A DNA stretch of 64,000 bases from Clostridium cylindrosporum DSM 605 (GTDB lineage Bacteria > Bacillota > Clostridia > Clostridiales > Caloramatoraceae): positions 248,001 through 312,000 of the forward strand of contig NZ_LFVU01000027.1 in assembly GCF_001047375.1 (NCBI RefSeq). The letters run 5' to 3'. The position numbers and the translations under genes are program-made. The notes below the pieces were generated by a model that was given only the letters and a program-made list of their open reading frames with translations, was not told the origin of the DNA and did no database searches. Positions 25,484 through 33,265 of this stretch are shown piece after piece (positions within the stretch are counted from its first letter, which is position 1; each line of letters starts with the position of its first letter).

Positions 25484-25565
25484 TAATACTCTTAATTTAT
25501 TTTGTTGTAATCATTGATAAATCAACGGTGGCGATAGATTATATACTTAGATTATTAAATATATA

Positions 25566-25604
25566 ATTTTGAGTCGAATGCGTCTGCCGTTCCGCCACAG
25601 TGGC
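25566..25604 (-). pseudogene. 5' half of tRNA-Leu(CAA) at attR
   Basis: These 39 nt match the tRNA from its first base through the anticodon loop and one base of the 3' anticodon stem. The rest is missing. It would be transcribed from the adjacent promoter towards the integrase. Confidence 0.88.
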
Positions 25605-25615
25605 ACTACTAGAAT

Positions 25616-25644
25616 ATGTTATCATAATTAACCATATGAGTCAA
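25616..25644 (-). promoter_or_regulatory. tRNA-Leu promoter (right copy) facing integrase
   Basis: Same TTGACT-N17-TAACAT as at 5167-5195. In this copy it lacks a complete tRNA and reads leftward into the element. Confidence 0.75.
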
Positions 25645-25650
25645 TATAAC

Positions 25651-26907
25651 TTATTTTCTTATTTGACCGCTACCATTAATAATATATTTAGTAGTAGTAA
25701 GTTCGGTAAGTCCCATAGGGCCTCTTGCATGAAGCTTTTGTGTACTTATTCCTATTTCAGCACCAAATCCAAATTGGAATCCATCGGTAAATCTGCTTGA
25801 AGCGTTTACATAAACAGCAGCAGCATCAACCTCGGATTGGAACTTTCTACTATTATTATAGTTTTCAGTTACTATTACCTCAGAGTGTTTTGTTCCATAT
25901 TTATATATATGTTCAATTGCTTCATCAATAGAGTCAACTACCTTTACAGAAATAATAAAGTCTAGGAATTCGGTTCCATAATCTTCATCAGTTGCAGGAA
26001 TTGCACCATTAACAAGATTTAGAGTGACATCGCATCCTCTGATTTCAACTCCAAGGTCTTGAAGATCCTTGCATACAGCTGGTAAAAGTTCATTTGCAAC
26101 ATCCTTATGAACAAGTAGTGATTCAGTTGCATTACATACTCCAGGTCTATGTGTCTTACCATTTATAACGATTTTCTTTGCCATTTCTAAATCAGCAGAA
26201 GAATCCACATAAACGTGGCAGTTACCAGTACCTGTTTCTATTACTGGAACGGTTGAATTTTCAACAACTGTCTTTATAAGACCAGCTCCACCACGAGGTA
26301 TAATCACATCTAGATAGTCATTAAGTTTAAGCATTACATTTACTGCTTCTCTATCAGTTACATCAATAAATTGAATTGCACCATTTGGAATTCCAGCTTC
26401 ATATGCATATTTTGATATAACTTCAATTATAGCTATGTTAGAGTTTATAGCCTCAGAGCCACCTCTTAAAACAACAGCATTGCCTGACTTTAAGCAAAGC
26501 CCAGCTGCATCAACTGTAACGTTTGGTCTTGCTTCATATATTATTCCTATAACTCCAAGTGGAACTCTTACTCTTCCTATTTGAAGTCCATCTGCATTTA
26601 ATTGCATTCCTAAAACTTCTCCAATTGGATCCTTTAAGGCTACTAGCTGTTCTAGACCAATTGCCATATCATTTATACGATTTTCATCTAGCATTAGTCT
26701 ATCAAGTAGAGCTGGAGAAAGTCCCTTAGCCTCACCATTTTTTAAGTCCTTTGAGTTAGCTGAAACTATCTTTTCTGCATTTTCACGAAGTCCTTTAGCC
26801 ATATTTAAAAGAGCGTTGTTTTTAATGTCAGTAGAAATAGAAGAAAGCTTTCTGGCAGCTTCCTTAGAAACACTAGTTTTAGAAATTATAGATTCTCTAA
26901 TGTTCAT
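25651..26907 (-). CDS. proA: glutamate-5-semialdehyde dehydrogenase
   Basis: This 418-residue enzyme reduces gamma-glutamyl phosphate to glutamate semialdehyde with NADPH, the second step of proline synthesis. It shows the family's catalytic cysteine region (RPGVCNATES, about residues 250-260), a conserved PRGGAGL loop and the C-terminal GPMGL segment. It is the second gene of proBA, 27 bp after proB. Its last 53 bases lie inside attR and are intact. Before integration it was followed by tRNA-Leu on the same strand. Confidence 0.96.
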   Translation of the reverse strand: MNIRESIISKTSVSKEAARKLSSISTDIKNNALLNMAKGLRENAEKIVSANSKDLKNGEAKGLSPALLDRLMLDENRINDMAIGLEQLVALKDPIGEVLGMQLNADGLQIGRVRVPLGVIGIIYEARPNVTVDAAGLCLKSGNAVVLRGGSEAINSNIAIIEVISKYAYEAGIPNGAIQFIDVTDREAVNVMLKLNDYLDVIIPRGGAGLIKTVVENSTVPVIETGTGNCHVYVDSSADLEMAKKIVINGKTHRPGVCNATESLLVHKDVANELLPAVCKDLQDLGVEIRGCDVTLNLVNGAIPATDEDYGTEFLDFIISVKVVDSIDEAIEHIYKYGTKHSEVIVTENYNNSRKFQSEVDAAAVYVNASSRFTDGFQFGFGAEIGISTQKLHARGPMGLTELTTTKYIINGSGQIRK

Positions 26908-26934
26908 TGTTGATACCCCCTATAGTAAATTATA

Positions 26935-28068
26935 TTATTTTAAACAAACTAGGTTATCTCTGTGAACTACAACATCATAGTTTTTATGACCTAGCTTTAA
27001 TTCAATTTCACAAGAATTAAGACCCTTTATTATTTCTATTTCATGTGATGGATAGTTTACAAGTCCCCTTGCAATCTCTACATCATTATTATCAAGTATC
27101 GTGACAAGATCTCCTTCATCAAAAGAACCGCTTACACCAAGAACCCCGCTAGGTAAAAGACTTTTATTTTCTTTGCAAATAGCAGGGGAAGCACCTTCAT
27201 CAACCTTAATTGTACCCATAGGTTTTTTACTAAAAGCGATCCATCTTTTTCTAGCTTGTAGAGGGACATCAGTGGGTTTGAACCAAGTTCCAACTTCTTT
27301 ACCTTCTACAATATCTCTTATAATTGAAGGATTTGAACCATTTCCTATAACCATAACACTTCCTGATGAAACCGCAATTTTGGCTGCACGAATCTTGGTT
27401 ACCATTCCACCTGTACCAAGACTACTTCCAGCACCACCTGCACATTTTTCGATTTCATCTGTTATTTCATCTATCCAGCTAAAAAGCTTTGCATCTGGAT
27501 TTTTACGAGGATTATCGTTATATAGACCGTCTATATCAGATAATAGTATAAGAAGGTCTGCTTCAACAAGGCTAGCAACTAGTGCTGATAAGGTATCATT
27601 ATCACCAAATTTAATTTCATCAACAATAACAGCATCGTTTTCATTTATAATAGGAATAACACCCATTTCTAAAAGAGAAAATAGGGCATTTCTAGAATTT
27701 AAGAATCTTACTCTATCTGTCATATCCTCTCTAGTTAGAAGAATTTGTGCTATTGTTTGTCCATACTCAGAAAATAGCTTTTCATACATATGAAGAAGTA
27801 ATCCCTGGCCTACAGCAGCGGCAGCTTGTTTTTCAGGAATTGTGGAAGGTCTTTTTTTCATTCCAAGTTTTCCGATTCCTGCACCAATAGCTCCAGAGCT
27901 TACAAGAATAACTTCGTACCCCTTATTATGTAAATCTGCTAATTGCCTTGTTATAAGTTCTATTTGTGATATATTGATTCTACCGTTTTCGTATGTTAAA
28001 GTAGAGGACCCAACCTTGACTACTATTCTTTTTACATTTTTTATATGTTCTTCTCTGTTGCCTAACAT
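26935..28068 (-). CDS. proB: glutamate 5-kinase
   Basis: This 377-residue protein has an amino-acid kinase domain ([46 protein letters not shown]) and a C-terminal PUA domain (about 285-365). It phosphorylates glutamate as the first, usually feedback-inhibited step of proline synthesis. GGAGGGAATTT precedes ATG. It is transcribed from its own promoter with proA. Confidence 0.96.
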   Translation of the reverse strand: MLGNREEHIKNVKRIVVKVGSSTLTYENGRINISQIELITRQLADLHNKGYEVILVSSGAIGAGIGKLGMKKRPSTIPEKQAAAAVGQGLLLHMYEKLFSEYGQTIAQILLTREDMTDRVRFLNSRNALFSLLEMGVIPIINENDAVIVDEIKFGDNDTLSALVASLVEADLLILLSDIDGLYNDNPRKNPDAKLFSWIDEITDEIEKCAGGAGSSLGTGGMVTKIRAAKIAVSSGSVMVIGNGSNPSIIRDIVEGKEVGTWFKPTDVPLQARKRWIAFSKKPMGTIKVDEGASPAICKENKSLLPSGVLGVSGSFDEGDLVTILDNNDVEIARGLVNYPSHEIEIIKGLNSCEIELKLGHKNYDVVVHRDNLVCLK

Positions 28069-28092
28069 AAATTCCCTCCTTATATACAGAAT

Positions 28093-28121
28093 ATTGTATC
28101 ATCAATATATATCATGTTCAA
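28093..28121 (-). promoter_or_regulatory. proBA promoter
   Basis: On the minus strand TTGAAC, a 17-bp spacer and TACAAT lie 25-53 bp upstream of the proB start codon. Confidence 0.7.
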
Positions 28122-28397
28122 ATGAAAGTTGCATTAACAAAATATAGCAAGGTATAGTGGATTATAAAGGAAGCATATGGCAGTGAATATAAAAAAGTTA
28201 TTTTGTAAAGTAATAAGTTATATAGATAATTTAAGTAAATAAGAATAAATTAGAGAAAAACAATGGTAAACTGGGAGTTAAGAAAAATTAACACAAAAAC
28301 TAAAAAAATTCTTGCATACAATAGTGTAAGTATTATATAATAGATTTATACGCTCAAGTATATTTGTATACAATTATGGTAAGGGGGAGAATGTAGT
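28122..28397 (+). promoter_or_regulatory. citrate synthase promoter with two palindromic sites
   Basis: TTGCAT (28312-28317), an 18-bp spacer and TATAAT (28336-28341) form the promoter. The palindrome-like TTGCATACAAT (28312-28322) overlaps the -35 box, and TTGTATACAAT (28364-28374) lies downstream of the -10. The pair could be operators for one regulator. Nothing else is evident in the divergent region back to proB. Confidence 0.6.
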
Positions 28398-29870
28398 ATG
28401 AACAATATACAACTAAACGAAAAAACTAACGTAATGCATTCATATAAATGTGATAATGAAGTTGAAAATGTAGCTGAGGCTAATCTATATAGAGATATAT
28501 TTCCTTATACAGAAATTCCTAAGGTAGTATTCGACAATAAAAATATTCCGATGAATATGCCAAAGGATGTATGGATTACTGATACTACCTTTAGAGATGG
28601 TCAACAGTCAATGTCTCCCTTTACAGTAGAACAAATATTAACGATATTTGATTATCTTCATAAATTAGATAATGGTTCAGGAATAATAAGACAAAGTGAA
28701 TTCTTCCTATATACTGAAAAAGACAGAGAGGCTGTTGAAAAGTGTATTGAAAGAGGATATGAATTTCCTCAGATAACTGCTTGGATTAGAGCAAATAAGG
28801 AAGACTTTAAATTAGTAAAAAACATGAACATTAAAGAAACTGGTATCCTAATGTCATGTTCTGATTATCATATATTTAAAAAACTAAATCTAACTAGACA
28901 ACAAGCTATGGAAAAATACCTAGAGATAGCAGAAGAAGCACTTGCTAACGGAATAATTCCAAGATGTCACTTAGAAGACATTACAAGAGCAGATTATTTT
29001 GGTTTTGTAGTGCCACTTGTAAGACGTCTTATGGAACTTTCAGCAAAGGCTAATATGCCGGTAAAGATTAGGGCATGTGATACCCTAGGACTTGGAGTAT
29101 GTCATGATGGGGCAGCTCTTCCTAGAAGTGTAAAGCAAATAATGCACGGATTTACACATTACTGCAATGTTCCATCAGAGTGGATTGAATGGCATGGACA
29201 CAATGATTTTTATAGTGTTGTTCCAAATTCTACTACAGCATGGTTATATGGCTGCGCGGGAATAAGTTCAACTCTCTTAGGAATAGGAGAAAGAACAGGG
29301 AATTGTCCACTTGAGGCTATGATAGTTGAGTATGGACAGTTAAAGGGAAGTATTAAAAATATGGACCTTACTGTTTTAACTGATATAGCAACGCTTTTTG
29401 AAAAGGATTTAGGATATCAAATTCCTCATAAAACTCCGTTTGTAGGAAGTGACTTTAATGTTACTAAAGCGGGAATACATGCTGATGGAATATTAAAGGA
29501 TGAAGAAATATACAATATCTTTGATACTGGAAAGATTTTAAATAGACCAGTAGTTGTTGCTGTAAATGAGTACTCTGGACTTGCTGGAATAGCAGCTTGG
29601 ATAAATACATTCTTTAGACTAACTGATGACAAAAAAATAAATAAAAGAGATCCAAGAGTTATAACTGTTAAGGAATGGGTAGATGAACAATATGCAGATG
29701 GTAGAACATCAGTTATTGGAAATGATGAACTTGAAAAAATAGTAAAGCTTACATTTGAAGAGCTTTCTGATGATAAAAAAGTTGAAGTTATAGACTATAA
29801 AGTTTGTAAAAGCAAAAGAGGTACTTTTAGAAGTGTTCAAGACAAAAATTTAGAAACATCTAAAAGGTAA
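28398..29870 (+). CDS. (Re)-citrate synthase
   Basis: This 490-residue enzyme belongs to the DRE-TIM (isopropylmalate/homocitrate synthase) superfamily: WITDTTFRDGQQS holds the metal/catalytic signature, with RCHLEDITRAD and HGHNDF downstream. Its extra N-terminal part and its place beside aconitase match the clostridial Re-citrate synthases, which condense oxaloacetate and acetyl-CoA with the opposite stereochemistry to the usual enzyme. It thereby starts the oxidative branch towards glutamate. No standard GltA-type citrate synthase is seen here. Homocitrate synthase is the alternative, less likely given the aconitase. Confidence 0.85.
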   Translation: MNNIQLNEKTNVMHSYKCDNEVENVAEANLYRDIFPYTEIPKVVFDNKNIPMNMPKDVWITDTTFRDGQQSMSPFTVEQILTIFDYLHKLDNGSGIIRQSEFFLYTEKDREAVEKCIERGYEFPQITAWIRANKEDFKLVKNMNIKETGILMSCSDYHIFKKLNLTRQQAMEKYLEIAEEALANGIIPRCHLEDITRADYFGFVVPLVRRLMELSAKANMPVKIRACDTLGLGVCHDGAALPRSVKQIMHGFTHYCNVPSEWIEWHGHNDFYSVVPNSTTAWLYGCAGISSTLLGIGERTGNCPLEAMIVEYGQLKGSIKNMDLTVLTDIATLFEKDLGYQIPHKTPFVGSDFNVTKAGIHADGILKDEEIYNIFDTGKILNRPVVVAVNEYSGLAGIAAWINTFFRLTDDKKINKRDPRVITVKEWVDEQYADGRTSVIGNDELEKIVKLTFEELSDDKKVEVIDYKVCKSKRGTFRSVQDKNLETSKR

Positions 29871-29895
29871 GTTCGAAAGTTTAGGAGGAAAACAC

Positions 29896-31821
29896 ATGGG
29901 ATTAACATTAGCGCAAAAAATAATTAAGAATCACCTAGTTTCAGGAGAAATGGTTCCAGGACAAGAAATATCTATAAAGATAGATCAAACACTAACTCAA
30001 GATTCAACAGGAACAATGGCTTATCTTCAATTTGAAGCTATGGGCGTTGATAGAGTAAAAACTAAAAGATCAGTAGCATATATAGATCACAACACACTAC
30101 AAACAGGACCTGAAAATGCAGATGATCATCTTTATATTCAAAGTGTTGCTAAAAAGCATGGTATTTACTTCTCAAAGCCAGGGAATGGTATTTGTCACCA
30201 AGTTCAATTAGAAAGATTTGGTATACCAGGATATACACTTTTAGGTTCAGATAGCCACACTCCAACAGGTGGAGGAATTGGTATGATAGCTATCGGAGCA
30301 GGTGGACTTGATGTTGCAGTTGCTATGGGTGGTGGTGCATACTACATCACTATGCCAAAGATAGTTAAGGTAGAACTAAAGGGTAAGCTAAATGATTGGG
30401 TAGCTTCAAAGGACATTATTCTTGAGCTTTTAAGAAGACTTACTGTAAAGGGTGGAGTTGGAAGAATATTTGAATACTGTGGAGAAGGAGTTAGTACTCT
30501 TACAGTACCAGAAAGATCAACAATAACTAACATGGGAGCAGAACTTGGTGCAACAACATCAATATTCCCAAGTGATGATAAAACCCTAGAATTCCTTAAA
30601 GCACAGGGAAGAGAAGAGGATTTTGTTCGTCTTGAAGCTGACGCAGATGCTGTATATGATGAAGTAGTTGAAATTGATCTTTCAGCTTTAGAACCTCTAG
30701 CTGCATGTCCACATAGCCCTGATAATATAAAGAATGTTACAGAGCTTAAGGGAACAAAGGTTAATCAAATCCTTATTGGTAGCTGTACAAACTCATCATA
30801 CCTTGATCTTATGAAGGTTGCTAAAATCCTAGAAGGAAAAACAGTTGCAGAACACGTATCACTTGCAATTGCACCAGGATCTAAGCAAGTTCTTACAATG
30901 CTTTCACAAAATGGAGCATTAACTAAACTTGTTGCAGCAGGTGCTAGAATACTTGAAAGTGCTTGTGGACCATGTATAGGTATGGGACAATCACCTGCTA
31001 CAGATGCAGTTTCACTTAGAACTTTCAATAGAAACTTCGAAGGAAGAAGTGGAACAGTTTCAGCTGGAATTTATATCGTAAGCCCAGAGCTTGCAGCTGC
31101 ATCAGCTATAACAGGATATATTGAAGATCCAAGAAGCGTAGATGTAGAAGCTGGAGTTGAAATGCCAAAAGAATTTGTAATAAATGATAATCTTGTGGTT
31201 GCTCCTGCAGAGGAAGGAAATGATGTTGAGGTTGTTAGAGGACCTAACATTAAGGAATTCCCTAAGGCTAAGCCACTAGCAGATAAGGTAGAAGGAAAGG
31301 TATTAACAATTGTTGGTGATAACATTACAACTGACCACATTATGCCTTCTAACGCTAAACTTCTACCATTTAGATCAAACATTCCTTTCCTTTCAGACCA
31401 CTGTCTAGTTCCTTGTGATAAGGACTTCCCAAAGAAGGCTAAGGAAAATGGTGGAGGATTCATAGTTGGTGGATCAAACTATGGACAAGGTTCAAGTAGA
31501 GAGCATGCTGCTTTAGTTCCACTATACCTAGGTGTTAAGGGAGTTCTTGCAAAGTCATTTGCTAGAATACATATGGCAAACCTTATTAATAACGGTATCA
31601 TGCCTCTTGTATTTGAAAATGAAGCTGATTACGATAGAATATCAGAAGGTGATGTTCTAGAAGTAAATGGAGCTTTAGCGCAAGTTGAAACAGGTAAGAT
31701 AGTTGTTGAAAACAAGACAAAGGGAGAATCATATACTATGATTCTAAGTGTTACAGATAGACAAAAAGATATGATTAAGTTCGGAGGACTTTTAAATCTT
31801 ACAAAGAATGCTTCTAAGTAA
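29896..31821 (+). CDS. acn: aconitate hydratase
   Basis: This 641-residue enzyme interconverts citrate and isocitrate. It has the iron-sulfur cysteines (LIGSCTNSSYLDL and ESACGPCIGMG) and the swivel domain with GGSNYGQGSSREHAA. Its size matches the shorter mitochondrial-type aconitases of clostridia. It lies 25 bp after the citrate synthase in one operon, with AGGAGG before ATG 29896. Together the pair makes isocitrate for 2-oxoglutarate and glutamate synthesis. Confidence 0.95.
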   Translation: MGLTLAQKIIKNHLVSGEMVPGQEISIKIDQTLTQDSTGTMAYLQFEAMGVDRVKTKRSVAYIDHNTLQTGPENADDHLYIQSVAKKHGIYFSKPGNGICHQVQLERFGIPGYTLLGSDSHTPTGGGIGMIAIGAGGLDVAVAMGGGAYYITMPKIVKVELKGKLNDWVASKDIILELLRRLTVKGGVGRIFEYCGEGVSTLTVPERSTITNMGAELGATTSIFPSDDKTLEFLKAQGREEDFVRLEADADAVYDEVVEIDLSALEPLAACPHSPDNIKNVTELKGTKVNQILIGSCTNSSYLDLMKVAKILEGKTVAEHVSLAIAPGSKQVLTMLSQNGALTKLVAAGARILESACGPCIGMGQSPATDAVSLRTFNRNFEGRSGTVSAGIYIVSPELAAASAITGYIEDPRSVDVEAGVEMPKEFVINDNLVVAPAEEGNDVEVVRGPNIKEFPKAKPLADKVEGKVLTIVGDNITTDHIMPSNAKLLPFRSNIPFLSDHCLVPCDKDFPKKAKENGGGFIVGGSNYGQGSSREHAALVPLYLGVKGVLAKSFARIHMANLINNGIMPLVFENEADYDRISEGDVLEVNGALAQVETGKIVVENKTKGESYTMILSVTDRQKDMIKFGGLLNLTKNASK

Positions 31822-31846
31822 GATAAGTAGTCGTTAAGAATTTTTA

Positions 31847-31879
31847 GGCTGTTAGCAAATGCTTGCTAACAGCCTTTTT
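31847..31879 (+). terminator. terminator of citrate synthase-aconitase operon
   Basis: A perfect 12-bp stem (GGCTGTTAGCAA with TTGCTAACAGCC) and 4-nt loop is followed by TTTTT. Confidence 0.9.
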
Positions 31880-31967
31880 ATATATTCAATTAAATACATG
31901 ACTATATCTATAAATTACACTTTGTGGTAATCTTTTATTATGAAAAGATTATTAAGAGGTGATATTT

Positions 31968-32732
31968 TTGAATATACATTCATGGAATGTTAACGGTCTT
32001 AGGGCTATTATGGGAAAAGGATTTTTAGATTATATAGAAGAATATAATCCAGATATATTATGTATACAAGAAACTAAACTACAAGAGGGAAACTTAACTG
32101 AGGAGACTAGAAATATTAAGGATTATTATTCTTATTTTTCCCACGCTGAGAAAAAAGGCTATAGTGGAGTTGCTACATATACTAAGATAAAACCAATTTC
32201 TGTTAAGCAGGGGATAGGGATAGAAGAATTTGATAATGAGGGAAGAATTTTAATTACAGAGTTTGAAACTTTTACGCTGCTAAATATATATTTTCCTAAT
32301 GGACAAAAGGACGAGGAAAGACTGAATTATAAGCTAAAGTTTTATGATGCAATTTTAGATTATTGCAATAGTGAAGTAGATAAGGGGAAAAAACTTCTAA
32401 TATGTGGAGATTACAACACCGCACATAAAGAGATAGATATTAAAAATGCAAAAGCAAATGAAAAAACATCTGGATTTTTACCAATTGAAAGAGCATGGAT
32501 AGATAAGTTTATAGAAAATGGTTATACAGACGTGTTTAGAAGCCTACATAAAGAGGAAATAAAGTACTCTTGGTGGAGTTATAGATTTAAGGCAAGAGAG
32601 AGAAATACAGGATGGAGAATAGATTACCACTTTGTATCTAACAATATGATGGATAATGTTGAAGGGGCAGATATATTAAATGAAGTTTATGGCTCAGACC
32701 ATTGTCCAATAAGAGTAAAATTAAGTTTTTAG
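31968..32732 (+). CDS. exoA: exodeoxyribonuclease III / AP endonuclease
   Basis: This 254-residue enzyme of the Xth family cuts DNA at abasic sites in base-excision repair. The motifs are clear: SWNVNGLRA near the start, IQETKLQ with the metal-binding Glu, GDYNTAHKEID, WRIDYHFVS and GSDHCPI with the catalytic Asp-His. TTG 31968 is chosen because it has AGAGGTG about 6 nt upstream and gives the conserved N-terminus; GTG 31959 would overlap that site. Confidence 0.93.
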   Translation: MNIHSWNVNGLRAIMGKGFLDYIEEYNPDILCIQETKLQEGNLTEETRNIKDYYSYFSHAEKKGYSGVATYTKIKPISVKQGIGIEEFDNEGRILITEFETFTLLNIYFPNGQKDEERLNYKLKFYDAILDYCNSEVDKGKKLLICGDYNTAHKEIDIKNAKANEKTSGFLPIERAWIDKFIENGYTDVFRSLHKEEIKYSWWSYRFKARERNTGWRIDYHFVSNNMMDNVEGADILNEVYGSDHCPIRVKLSF

Positions 32733-32738
32733 TGAATA

Positions 32739-32774
32739 AAAATCTCTACTGAGTAATTTCAGTAGAGATTTTTT
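32739..32774. terminator. bidirectional terminator between exoA and a membrane gene
   Basis: AATCTCTACTGA pairs with TCAGTAGAGATT, with a run of A before and T after. It serves the convergent genes on both sides. Confidence 0.85.
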
Positions 32775-32781
32775 ATGTATA

Positions 32782-33108
32782 CTATCTTGGGTTTTTGTTA
32801 GATCTATTTGGCTTTGCTTTAGGCTTTCCAACGATTGGCTTGTTCTTTTCTGCTTTTTCTATTCTTAATACATCGACAAAGGTTAGTGCTAGTAGTGTTA
32901 TTAAAATAAAGAAAATAGATGAACCAATAATATTAGAATAAAGCATTGGTAAAAGTAGTGGTGTAAAGAAGGCTATGATAAGTAAAGAAAGAATAACCCA
33001 CTTGTTAGGGATAGCTTTCTTAAATATAAAAGGCTTTAGAAAATTGTAAGCAACTAAGGCTACAATTGCAATTATAAGTGTTATGAGAAACTGTGTAAGT
33101 AATGCCAT
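32782..33108 (-). CDS. small membrane protein
   Basis: This 108-residue protein has about three hydrophobic segments and a basic, Pro/Lys-rich cytoplasmic tail (KPIVGKPKAKPNRSN). The start at 33108 has GAGGAGGATT upstream; longer frames to 33234 lack a ribosome site. It is divergent from polA. No family is recognised. Confidence 0.65.
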   Translation of the reverse strand: MALLTQFLITLIIAIVALVAYNFLKPFIFKKAIPNKWVILSLLIIAFFTPLLLPMLYSNIIGSSIFFILITLLALTFVDVLRIEKAEKNKPIVGKPKAKPNRSNKNPR

Positions 33109-33265
33109 TTTTAATCCTCCTCTCAATATAAATACATTATAGCAAAATTTTATGCCTATGTGCACATAATTGCTTATATGAAATAGATAGTGTTTTAATA
33201 CTATATAGTTTGTTATAATATAAGATAATAGCATAGGAAGAATTATGAGAGAGAGGTAGCTTAAT

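Larger units (their letters stand above)
5117..25702. mobile_element. integrated capsid-encoding element, probable tailless phage satellite
   Basis: A 20,449-bp unit is bounded by perfect 137-bp repeats at a tRNA-Leu gene, with a tyrosine integrase next to the right repeat. Its genes include scaffold, major capsid, small and large terminase, portal, one or two candidate head-completion proteins, a holin-like peptide, an initiator-like protein and an HTH protein. I find no tail, tape measure, baseplate or endolysin gene. Capsid-forming phage-inducible islands have this content, and a decayed prophage is the main alternative. The head genes look intact and the repeats are perfect, which argues for a recent, possibly active element. 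Confidence 0.85.
25566..25702. repeat. attR, right 137-bp direct repeat
   Basis: Identical to 5117-5253. It carries a tRNA-Leu 5' half, the tRNA promoter and the real 3' end of proA, which continues beyond the repeat. Confidence 0.93.

Noticed and set aside
27101-27793. 230-codon open frame opposite proB
   Set aside because: It lies fully antisense to a conserved enzyme gene and its product has shadow-like composition.
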